Positions 6,787 to 13,934 of a stretch of 64,000 nucleotides of DNA are shown here, piece by piece. The notes under the pieces were generated by a model. The model was not told where the DNA came from, did not search any database, and was given only the letters and a program-made list of their open reading frames with translations. The translations under genes and the position numbers were made by a program. Source of the stretch: Streptomyces sp. NBC_01298 (GTDB taxonomy: Bacteria; Actinomycetota; Actinomycetes; Streptomycetales; Streptomycetaceae); assembly GCF_035978755.1 (NCBI RefSeq), contig NZ_CP108416.1, positions 62,001 through 126,000 of the forward strand, written 5' to 3'. Position 1 is the stretch's first letter; each line of letters begins with the position of its first letter.

Positions 6787-9060
6787 CTACTTCACCGGTT
6801 CCGGAGCGTCCTCGGTCTCCGGCTCCGGCTCGGGCTCCGGCTCCACCGGATCCGGCGTCTTCACCGATTCCAGGAGCAGTTGCGCCACGTCGACGACCGT
6901 GACGTGTTCTTTCGCCTGGCCTTCGTTCTTCTTGCCGTTGACCGAGTCGGTGAGCATGACGAGGCAGAACGGGCAGGCGGTGGAGACGATGTCCGGGTTC
7001 AGGGACAGGGCCTCGTCGACGCGCTCGTTGTTGATGCGCTTGCCGATCCGCTCTTCCATCCACATCCGCGCGCCACCGGCGCCACAGCAGAAGCCCCGTT
7101 CCTTGTGGCGGTGCATCTCCTGCTGGCGCAGGCCCGGCACCGCCGACATGATCTCGCGCGGCGGTGTGTAGACCTTGTTGTGCCGGCCCAGGTAGCACGG
7201 GTCGTGGTACGTGATCAGCCCGTCGACCGGGGTCACCGGCGTGAGGCGGCCCTCGTCGATCAGGTGCTGGAGCAGCTGCGTGTGGTGGATGACCTCGTAC
7301 TCGCCGCCCAGCTGCGGGTACTCGTTGGCGATCGTGTTGAAGCAGTGCGGGCAGGTGGAGACGATCCGCTTCGCCGCCTTCGGCTTCTTGGTCGCCGGGT
7401 CCTCGTCGTCCTCACCGAACGCCATGTTCAGCATCGCGACGTTCTCCTGCGCGAGCTGCTGGAAGAGCGGCTCGTTGCCCAGACGGCGCGGGGAGTCACC
7501 CGTGCACTTCTCGTCACCGCCCATGATCGCGAACTTGACGCCCGCGATGTTCAGCAGCTCCGCGAAGGCCTTCGTGGTCTTCTTCGCCCGGTCCTCCAGC
7601 GCGCCCGCGCAGCCCACCCAGTAGAGGTAGTCGAACTCCGAGAGGTCCTCCGCGTCCTTGCCGATGATCGGGACCTCGAAGTCCACCTCCTTGGTCCACT
7701 CCACGCGCTGCTTCTTCGCCAGGCCCCAGGGGTTGCCCTTCTTCTCCAGGTTCTTGAGCATCGTCCCGGCCTCGCTCGGGAAGGCACTCTCGATCATCAC
7801 CTGGTAGCGGCGCATGTCGACGATGTGGTCGATGTGCTCGATGTCCACCGGACACTGCTCGACACACGCGCCGCAGCTCGTGCAGGACCACAGGACGTCG
7901 GGGTCGATGACCCCGTTCTCCTCGGCTGTGCCGATCAGCGGGCGCTCCGCCTCCGCCAGCGCGGAAGCCGGGACGTCCTTCAGCTGCTCGGGCGTCGCCC
8001 TCTCATTGCCCTCCATGTCCTTGCCGCCACCCGCCAGCAGATACGGGGCCTTGGCGTGCGCGTGATCGCGCAGCGACATGATCAACAGCTTCGGGGACAG
8101 GGGCTTGCCCGTGTTCCAGGCCGGACACTGCGACTGACAGCGGCCGCACTCCGTACACGTGGAGAAGTCGAGGATGCCCTTCCACGAGAACTGCTCGACC
8201 TGCGAGACCCCGAAGACATCGTCCTCACCCGGATCCTCGAAGTCGATGACCTTACCGCCACTGGTCATCGGCTGAAGCGCACCCAACGCGACCGCGCCAT
8301 CCGCGTTCCGCTTGAACCAGATGTTCGGGAAACCGAGGAACCGGTGCCAGGCCACACCCATGTTGGTATTCAGCGAAACCACGATCATCCAGACGAAGGA
8401 CGTGGTGATCTTGATCGTCGCGACGAGGTAGGTCACGTTCTCCAACGTCGAGACGTCGAGCTTGGAGAAGGCGAGGACCAGCGGGTACGAGAAGAAGTAC
8501 GCCGGCTCCCAGTGCTCGACGCCCGCGAAGGCCCCCTCGATGCCGCGCAGCGACATGATGCACAGGCTGACGGTCAGGACGACCGTCTCGATGAAGTAGG
8601 CCTGACCGCTCTTGGACCCGGCGAAGCGCGACTTGCGGCCGGCCCGCGAGGGGAGCGACAGCTGCCGGATGACGATGAGGACGATGATGCCGGCCACGGT
8701 GAGGGTGCCGATCACCTCTACGACGAGCTCGTACGGCAGCCAGTGCCCGATGATGGGCAGCACCCAGTCAGGTTTGAACAGCTGGCCGGTGGCATTGACC
8801 AGCGTGATGAGTAGCGCGTAGAAGCCGATCGCAACGGTCCAGTGCGCCACACCCATGACGCCCCACCGGTTCATGCGGGTGTGACCGAGGAACTCCTTCA
8901 CCAGCGTCACGCTGCGCTGGTAAGGGTTGTTGGTCCGGGTGCCCGCAGGTAGGGGCTGACCGAGCTTGAAATACTTGACGAACTGGGCGATAGCACGGAA
9001 GAACAGCGCGAAGCCGACTATTTCGAGTGCCAGCGAGACAACGATCGCCGCGAGCTGCAT
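6787..9060 (-). CDS. Membrane-bound heterodisulfide-reductase-like (Fe-S)-binding oxidoreductase
   Basis: A 757-residue protein. Residues 1-235 hold about five membrane segments. Two 4Fe-4S ferredoxin motifs follow, C302-x2-C305-x2-C308-x3-C312-P and C393-x2-C396-x2-C399-x3-C403-P, and then two CCG-type cysteine-rich domains, the last with CCGAGG and ACPFC. The C-terminal 30 residues are a Pro/Glu repeat tail. This is the layout of the actinobacterial Fe-S oxidoreductases thought to pass electrons to the membrane quinone pool. Start ATG 9060 follows AGGAG. An inverted repeat TTACC-N4-GGTAA sits 37 bp upstream. It looks like a primary-metabolism gene and is out of place among cluster regulators; its codon use is like its neighbours. 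Confidence 0.9.
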   Translation of the reverse strand: MQLAAIVVSLALEIVGFALFFRAIAQFVKYFKLGQPLPAGTRTNNPYQRSVTLVKEFLGHTRMNRWGVMGVAHWTVAIGFYALLITLVNATGQLFKPDWVLPIIGHWLPYELVVEVIGTLTVAGIIVLIVIRQLSLPSRAGRKSRFAGSKSGQAYFIETVVLTVSLCIMSLRGIEGAFAGVEHWEPAYFFSYPLVLAFSKLDVSTLENVTYLVATIKITTSFVWMIVVSLNTNMGVAWHRFLGFPNIWFKRNADGAVALGALQPMTSGGKVIDFEDPGEDDVFGVSQVEQFSWKGILDFSTCTECGRCQSQCPAWNTGKPLSPKLLIMSLRDHAHAKAPYLLAGGGKDMEGNERATPEQLKDVPASALAEAERPLIGTAEENGVIDPDVLWSCTSCGACVEQCPVDIEHIDHIVDMRRYQVMIESAFPSEAGTMLKNLEKKGNPWGLAKKQRVEWTKEVDFEVPIIGKDAEDLSEFDYLYWVGCAGALEDRAKKTTKAFAELLNIAGVKFAIMGGDEKCTGDSPRRLGNEPLFQQLAQENVAMLNMAFGEDDEDPATKKPKAAKRIVSTCPHCFNTIANEYPQLGGEYEVIHHTQLLQHLIDEGRLTPVTPVDGLITYHDPCYLGRHNKVYTPPREIMSAVPGLRQQEMHRHKERGFCCGAGGARMWMEERIGKRINNERVDEALSLNPDIVSTACPFCLVMLTDSVNGKKNEGQAKEHVTVVDVAQLLLESVKTPDPVEPEPEPEPETEDAPEPVK

Positions 9061-9096
9061 GGAGGCTCCTCGAACCTGCGAGCGGGGCATTTTAAA

Positions 9097-9110
9097 TTAC
9101 CAAGCGGTAA
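9097..9110. promoter_or_regulatory. Palindromic operator TTACCAAGCGGTAA upstream of the Fe-S gene
   Basis: A 14-bp sequence with arms TTACC and GGTAA, in a short AT-rich stretch 37 bp before the ATG. The form is typical of TetR-family operators of lipid and acyl-CoA metabolism in actinomycetes. The cognate regulator is not identifiable here. Confidence 0.5.
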
Positions 9111-9380
9111 CTTCGGTCGACACACTACCGAAGATCACAGGCGGGTTGAAGGCAGGCAACCGGTGATCTACATCGCTGCGAGCAGCCTTCAGGGAGGCCC
9201 GTTCGAGCCACACTCAAGATCAACCGGTCATAGTGTCCCCCGTGGGGGTTCAGCCGGCGCATCCTTGGCCGGCACGCCCGAGGAAGCGCCCCACCTGAAG
9301 CCGCCCACACGGTCACCCCCGGATCTGTGGGCGGCCTGGCGCCCCCACAGGCCCGCCCGATCGGTCCCGGCAGAGCCCCC

Positions 9381-9409
9381 GCCCGCCCCGAGCACCGCTC
9401 AGGGCGGGC
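9381..9409 (-). terminator. Terminator of SARP copy 2
   Basis: A 13-bp stem with one mismatch and a 3-nt loop (arms 9381-9393 and 9397-9409), starting 6 bp past the SARP stop codon. No clear T-tract follows, which is common in Streptomyces. Confidence 0.7.
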
Positions 9410-9415
9410 CGCGCG

Positions 9416-10237
9416 TCAGGCCGCGTACAGATCGAAGGTCGAGGTGCGCCGCGGTCCGGCGACGACATCCAGCCGCGGGTCCACCGCGAGCATCGCCTGA
9501 TGCAGCCGCTGAAGCTGGGGAGAAGGTTCCACACCGAGCTCCTCGATGAGCCGCTGCCGCAGCCTTCGGTAGACGTCGAGCGCGGAGGCCTGCCGTCCTG
9601 AGCGATAGAGCGCCAGCATCGCCTGGGAGTGGAGCCCCTCGTGCTGGGGGTGGCGGGCGATGATGTCGGTGAGTTCGGCAAGGAGTTCGACGTGCCGGCC
9701 CAGGCGCAGGTCCGCGTCGATCCGCCGCTCGCGGGCGACGAGGCGGCTCTCCTCCAGTCGCAGCACCTCGATGTCGAGGATCGGGCCCACCCGTACGTCG
9801 ACGAGCGCGGGCCCCTCCCACAGTTCAAGCGCCTCCCGCAAGCACTTGGAGGCAAGCGCGTCCTCACCCTCCTCGAAGGCCTGCTGGCCTTCGGCCGCGA
9901 GGCTTTCGTACGAGTGGACGTCGACCGCTTCGCTGGGCACCTGGAGCAGGTAGCCGCCGTACCGGGTGACGAGTACATCCTTGGCCGAGCCCTGGGTGTC
10001 CGGGCCCATGGCAGTGCCCAGGCGGCGGCGCAGCTGAAGGATGTACGTCTGAAGGGTTGTCAGCGCGCTTTGCGGCAGTTCGGTCCCCCAGAGCTCCTCC
10101 ATGAGCGTGGGCACGGGGACAACCCGGCCGGGGTACAGAGCGAGCAGCGCCAGGAGTTGGCGGGGCTTGCCGGCAGTCGGGACGATGGACACCCCATTGA
10201 CTTCGGCATTCAATGGACCCAGGACTCTTATTTTCAT
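9416..10237 (-). CDS. SARP-family pathway activator (copy 2)
   Basis: A 273-residue SARP with a winged-helix domain (MKIRVLGPL start, LMEELWG, TTLQTYILQLRRRLG) and an activation domain containing EGPALVDVRVGPILDIEV and RHPQHEGLHSQAMLALYR. Start ATG 10237 is preceded by GGAGGG. By eye roughly three quarters of residues match SARP copy 1, and the lengths are equal, so the pair arose by duplication on either side of the Fe-S gene. Its 600-bp upstream region carries two separate SARP-type heptamer arrays, which points to control by another SARP or by itself. It ends at its own terminator. Confidence 0.92.
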   Translation of the reverse strand: MKIRVLGPLNAEVNGVSIVPTAGKPRQLLALLALYPGRVVPVPTLMEELWGTELPQSALTTLQTYILQLRRRLGTAMGPDTQGSAKDVLVTRYGGYLLQVPSEAVDVHSYESLAAEGQQAFEEGEDALASKCLREALELWEGPALVDVRVGPILDIEVLRLEESRLVARERRIDADLRLGRHVELLAELTDIIARHPQHEGLHSQAMLALYRSGRQASALDVYRRLRQRLIEELGVEPSPQLQRLHQAMLAVDPRLDVVAGPRRTSTFDLYAA

Positions 10238-10380
10238 AATTCCCTCCGCGCCTTGCCGGCACCGTCGTTTCCAAGCCGGACCAGAGTCTTTCGATACCGT
10301 CGCCTTTCGGCCTCTTTTTGTCGTCGGATGGACCGCAGACGAGGGGCACCATATCTTCCGACGATCCACCCACCTGCGGG

Positions 10381-10398
10381 ACTTGAGTGCGCTTTGAG
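10381..10398 (-). promoter_or_regulatory. SARP-type heptamer pair upstream of SARP copy 2
   Basis: On the minus strand CTCAAAG, 4 bp, CTCAAGT. The heptamers resemble those upstream of SARP copy 1 (CTCAAGT) and of the thioesterase gene (CTCAAGG), so one regulator could serve all three. Confidence 0.5.
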
Positions 10399-10447
10399 CG
10401 GTCCTCCAAGAAGTGCCCGAAAACCGCCTCACGGATTGCCGACGAGC

Positions 10448-10476
10448 CACTGACAAATCACTGACAAATCACTGAC
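10448..10476. promoter_or_regulatory. Perfect triple heptamer array (CACTGAC x3, AAAT spacers)
   Basis: CACTGAC occurs three times with identical 4-bp AAAT spacers, an exact 11-bp repeat. Its sequence differs from the CTCAAGT-type arrays, so a different SARP may bind here. It lies between divergent SARP genes; I cannot say which promoter it serves. Confidence 0.6.
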
Positions 10477-10839
10477 ACCGAGAATTCGGACTGAAAAACA
10501 GACCCGCAAAACTTTTCTGTCGTGCACCAGCACTGCTAACCTCGCCGCTTCGTTACGGCCCAAGGACTTCGAGACGTGGCGCATCAGCCACCATCCCGTG
10601 CGACGGGGCGAGCCATGAACCGCTGCTCACGGGCCGGACTTCCCTGAGCCGGCCTCCACCGCGCCCGAGCCCTGACTCGAGGAATCATCGACAACGTCCT
10701 GTGGTCCGCTCGCGAATCTCCCGCCGCGCACGCGCCTGCGGCTACTGTCCGATAAGGGAGGAGCCCACGTCTCTTCGGGGAGAATCACAAGAACGTATCT
10801 CCGGCAGCAGACTCGTCGAATGTTCCGGCCGAGGGTGAG

Positions 10840-11889
10840 ATGGAGTTTCGCATTCTGGGCCCCGTCCAGATCCACGATCCGCGCACCGGTGTGCACATCG
10901 TGCCGACGGGTCCCAAGCAGCGCGCGCTGCTCGGTGCACTGGTCGCGAAGGCCGGACAGGTGGTCTCGGCGGACCGACTCGTCGCCGAGCTGTGGGGCGA
11001 GCGCCCGCCCGCCAATGCCGCCAACGCCCTCCAGGCCCATGTGACGAGGCTGCGCAGGCTGTTCCCGATCCCCGCGCCCAACTCGCGCGAAGCAGGCCAC
11101 GAGTGGCTGGTGACCGGCCCACTGGGCTACGTAGTGCGCCTGGGCCGCTCGGACACCGACGCCCAGCGCTTCCACGCGCTGGCCACCAAGGGCAAGGCAC
11201 TGGCGGCCGCCGACCCGGGACGCTCGGCCGATGTCCTGCGCGAGGCACTGGCACTGTGGCGCGGGCCCGCCCTGGAGGGCAGCGGACGCGGGGGCATCTG
11301 CTCGGTCGAGGCCTCGCTTCTGGAGGAAGCCAGGCTCGTCGCCCTGGAGACGCTGTATGACGCCTGTCTGCGCGCGGGCCGGTTCGGCGAGATCGCGGGA
11401 GAACTGAACGAACTGACCATCCACCACCCGCTGCGGGAGCGGTTCTACTCCTTACTGATGACCGTGCTGTACCGGTCCGGCCGCCGGGCGGAGGCACTCG
11501 GCGTGTACGACCGGGCGCGCCGCAGGTTCGCGCACGACCTCGGCCTGGAGCCGGGCCCCGTGCTGCGCGGCCACATGGAAGCCGTCTTGCGCCACATCGA
11601 CCCCGATCCCTCGGCGGACACCGCCCCCGAGGTGCACCCGCCGCCCGGACCGGCCCCCGTTGCCGCTCGCCCCGTGCGGGTGCCGGCCCAGCCCACCGGC
11701 CATACCGGCGGCCTCCCGTCCGACGCCCCCGTCGGCCCCGCGGCCCCCTGCTGTTCCGATGCCGGAGCGCACCTGCTGCGCGAGGAGATCGCCTGGCTGC
11801 GCCTCCACGTGGACCGGCTCTCGCAGGAACAGGAGGAGCTGGCCACGCGCCTCGACCGGCTGACCACGGGACGCGGCCCGGCCGTCTGA
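10840..11889 (+). CDS. SARP-family activator with a C-terminal coiled-coil extension (copy 3)
   Basis: A 349-residue protein. Residues 1-95 form the winged-helix domain (MEFRILGPVQIHDP, LVAELWGERPP) and about 97-250 the activation domain. A Pro-rich linker (about 265-310) leads to a heptad-like helix at about 315-345 (LREEIAWLRLHVDRLSQEQE) that should form a coiled coil. This tail is absent from the other three SARPs here and may allow dimerisation or partner binding. Start ATG 10840 has GAGGGTGAG immediately upstream. The gene ends at a strong bidirectional terminator that it shares with SARP copy 4. Confidence 0.92.
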   Translation: MEFRILGPVQIHDPRTGVHIVPTGPKQRALLGALVAKAGQVVSADRLVAELWGERPPANAANALQAHVTRLRRLFPIPAPNSREAGHEWLVTGPLGYVVRLGRSDTDAQRFHALATKGKALAAADPGRSADVLREALALWRGPALEGSGRGGICSVEASLLEEARLVALETLYDACLRAGRFGEIAGELNELTIHHPLRERFYSLLMTVLYRSGRRAEALGVYDRARRRFAHDLGLEPGPVLRGHMEAVLRHIDPDPSADTAPEVHPPPGPAPVAARPVRVPAQPTGHTGGLPSDAPVGPAAPCCSDAGAHLLREEIAWLRLHVDRLSQEQEELATRLDRLTTGRGPAV

Positions 11890-11945
11890 CCACGCCATCC
11901 TGCCCACCCGCCCTCCGGGGAAGTTCACCCGGCATGAATGACGAG

Positions 11946-12013
11946 CGCCCCACACCGCAGTGCGCCCTCCCCTCCGGTCGGCCGGAGGGGAGGGCGCACT
12001 GCGGTGTGGGGCG
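11946..12013. terminator. Bidirectional terminator between convergent SARP genes
   Basis: A perfect 32-bp inverted repeat with a 4-nt loop (arms 11946-11977 and 11982-12013) lies exactly between the ends of SARP copies 3 and 4. Confidence 0.92.
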
Positions 12014-12026
12014 AGGAGCCCGCGGT

Positions 12027-12890
12027 TCAGCTCGCGCGGGCCACGATCCGTACTCCGCCGGCGGAAGCCGTGCGGGCCGCCGTGTCCGCCCCGGCAGAGG
12101 CCGTGGCCGGCACCGCCGTCTCGGGGTGCAGCATGAGGATCGAGCGCTGGAGTCGGCTGAGGGCCGCCGAGGGTTCGAGCCCCAGCTCGGAGACGAGCGT
12201 GGCGCGCAGCCGCTGGTAGACCTTGAGGGCTTCGCCGCGGCGTCCCGAGCGGTGCAGCGCCAGCATGAACTGGCCGTGCAGGCTCTCGTGCATCCGGTAC
12301 TGGTTGACCAGCACCGTCAACTCGGACAGGAGCTCGCGGTGACGCCCCAGGCGCAGGTCTGCCTCGATGCGCTGATCGAGCGCGCACAGCCGGGCCTCGT
12401 CCAGCCGCCTGACCTCCGTATCGATGCAGCTGCCGCCCTGTACGTCGGTCAGAGCAGGACCTGTCCACAAGGAGAGCGCGTCGCCAAGGCGGCGCGACGC
12501 ACCCGCGTAGTCCTCGGCGTCCATCGCCCGGAAGCCGGTGCCGGCCCGGCGCGCGAACTCCCGGTAGTCGACGGTGCCGCCCCGCGTGTCAAGGCGGTAG
12601 CCGCCGGGGAGGGTAGCCAGGATGTCCTTCGACGTGCAGCGCTCGTCCTCGTTGCGCGCGAGCGCCTTCGAGATCAGCAATCGCAGCTGCAGGACATAGG
12701 TCTGCAGCGTGGTGCGGGCACTGCGCGGTGGGGTCACCCCCCACAACTCCTCGATCAGCACGCTCACGGGGACCACTTGGTCGGCGTGGAGCGCGAGCAG
12801 AGCGAGTACGTGTCTCGTCTTCGGCGCGGTCGGGGTGATCGACACCCCGTTCTCGCGTACCGATAGCGCACCCAGCACTTCGATGTCCAC
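12027..12890 (-). CDS. SARP-family pathway activator under a butyrolactone-receptor operator (copy 4)
   Basis: A 287-residue SARP with a winged-helix domain (MDIEVLGALSV, LIEELWGVTPP, TTLQTYVLQLRLL) and an activation domain to about residue 250, followed by an Ala-rich tail. Start is GTG 12890, close behind a GGGGGAG run. About 95-115 bp upstream lies ACAGCACAGTCGGTTTGT, which matches the autoregulatory element (ARE) bound by ScbR/ArpA receptors. In Streptomyces a SARP gene repressed by a GBL receptor is commonly the switch for the whole cluster, and of the four SARPs here this is the best candidate. Confidence 0.92.
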   Translation of the reverse strand: MDIEVLGALSVRENGVSITPTAPKTRHVLALLALHADQVVPVSVLIEELWGVTPPRSARTTLQTYVLQLRLLISKALARNEDERCTSKDILATLPGGYRLDTRGGTVDYREFARRAGTGFRAMDAEDYAGASRRLGDALSLWTGPALTDVQGGSCIDTEVRRLDEARLCALDQRIEADLRLGRHRELLSELTVLVNQYRMHESLHGQFMLALHRSGRRGEALKVYQRLRATLVSELGLEPSAALSRLQRSILMLHPETAVPATASAGADTAARTASAGGVRIVARAS

Positions 12891-13291
12891 TTCTCCCCCA
12901 AAAGGTCACCCGAAGGCTGTTTTCAGCCTGCGTGCTTGCGACTGCAGTGCTGGTGCACTGTCACACCAGACCCCTTGATAAAAAAACAGCACAGTCGGTT
13001 TGTCAATATGGATGGGCTCTTTTCAGCCACGCCTCCTACCGCACAACCTGCCCACCAGACTGCCGACGTGCACGTTTGTGCTGGCCCGAGCCTGTTCTTG
13101 CAGTATCAGCCGCAGCTGATCAGGAAGGACGCATCATGAGATGGCCGGATCCACACCCCGACCCATATGCGAAAGCCCCGGGGCGCACGCGTGCGCGCGA
13201 CCCGAGGCGACGGAGGGGCCCCCGGCTGGATCTCGTCCCGAGCTGACGCCCGGGGCATCGTCCGGGACTCTCAAGGGACCAGACGGTCCGT
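12891..13291. other. Intergenic region upstream of SARP copy 4
   Basis: 401 bp with no convincing gene. It contains the ARE at 12986-13003 and, near 13173-13196, the palindromes GCCCCGGGGC and GCGCACGCGTGCGC, which may end transcription of the upstream TetR gene. A 36-codon frame at 13136-13246 is discussed under rejected items. Confidence 0.6.
12986..13003. promoter_or_regulatory. ARE-like butyrolactone-receptor operator upstream of SARP copy 4
   Basis: ACAGCACAGTCGGTTTGT fits the receptor consensus ACATACNNNNCNGGTTTGT at most fixed positions, with a full GGTTTGT half. Confidence 0.6.
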
Positions 13292-13921
13292 TCAACGCTC
13301 GTCTTGATGCTCGAGGCCTTCGGCCGCGACCGTGCCGAGGACGTCCCGCGACGCCAGTGAAGGCAGCAGCAGTTCCCAGAACTGTGTGACCGTGCGGTGT
13401 GAGATCCAGGCAGCGTCCCGGGCGCACAGGACCTCGAAGCCCACGGTCGCGCCGACCACGGCGGCCACGGCACTCTCCAGCGCCACCCCCGGACGCAGTT
13501 CCCCCGCCGCTCGGGCTTGCGCCATCTCCGCCTCGACCCAGCGCTGCCAGTGCTCGCGCAAGTCGGTGCGGCGCGGCCGGGCCACGTCGCCGCTGAGTTT
13601 GAACCCGGCACGCAGAACCTTGTCCGTGCGCAGCGCCCGGGCGAGACCGTGGGTCACGCTGACAAGGCGCTGCAAGTAGCTCGAACCAGTCGGTGACACC
13701 CGGTCGGTGACGGCACGCAGCCTCAGCAGGGCAGCGTCCTCGACCGCCTCCGCCAGGGCCGCCTTGGACACGAAATGGAAATGCAGTGCGCCGTTGCTCA
13801 CCCCGGCCTGAGTGCTGATCGTGGAGAGCGACGCGACCGTGAAACCCTTACGGTCGAATATCTCGGCCGCGCGTTGGATCAGGTTCTCCCGAGTCCGCAC
13901 TGCGCGTTCCTGCATGCCCAT
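13292..13921 (-). CDS. TetR-family regulator, GBL-receptor or pseudo-receptor type
   Basis: A 209-residue regulator. The HTH at about residues 25-55 (SLSTISTQAGVSNGALHFHF) and the N-terminal pattern RAVRTRENLIQRAAEIF match the ArpA/ScbR/JadR2 group. The ligand domain is more divergent than in the receptor at 18133. ATG 13921 has GGAG 8 nt upstream. It starts 13 bp after the acyl-CoA carboxylase beta gene stop on the same strand, so the two are likely co-transcribed from the ARE-controlled promoter. A regulator coupled to a precursor-supply gene would give feedback on malonyl-CoA supply. A pseudo-receptor that binds the end product is plausible but not shown. Confidence 0.88.
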   Translation of the reverse strand: MGMQERAVRTRENLIQRAAEIFDRKGFTVASLSTISTQAGVSNGALHFHFVSKAALAEAVEDAALLRLRAVTDRVSPTGSSYLQRLVSVTHGLARALRTDKVLRAGFKLSGDVARPRRTDLREHWQRWVEAEMAQARAAGELRPGVALESAVAAVVGATVGFEVLCARDAAWISHRTVTQFWELLLPSLASRDVLGTVAAEGLEHQDER

Positions 13922-13934
13922 CAAGTGTGCTCCG

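Larger units (their letters stand above)
9061..9415. other. Intergenic region between SARP copy 2 and the Fe-S gene
   Basis: 355 bp with no supported gene. It holds the TTACC/GGTAA palindrome near the Fe-S gene, a hairpin with arms GCCGCCCACA and TGTGGGCGGC near 9300-9335, and the SARP copy 2 terminator. Confidence 0.6.
10238..10839. other. Divergent regulatory region between SARP copies 2 and 3
   Basis: 602 bp between two divergent SARP genes. No credible coding frame was found. It contains heptamer arrays at 10381-10398 and 10448-10476, and near 10510-10545 a stretch with TTTTCT and GCTAAC that could be a plus-strand promoter for SARP copy 3. Confidence 0.6.

Noticed and set aside
6880..8814. 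A 644-codon plus-strand open frame opposite the Fe-S oxidoreductase gene
   Set aside because: It is an antisense shadow caused by high GC. The translation is rich in Arg, Val, Leu and Asp in a pattern that mirrors the real gene, with no domain and no ribosome site.
13136..13246. A 36-codon plus-strand frame with GGAAGGA upstream (MRWPDPHPDPYAKAPG...)
   Set aside because: It has a fair ribosome site, but the sequence is Arg/Pro-rich low complexity running through palindromic GC-rich DNA, and no regulatory link was seen.
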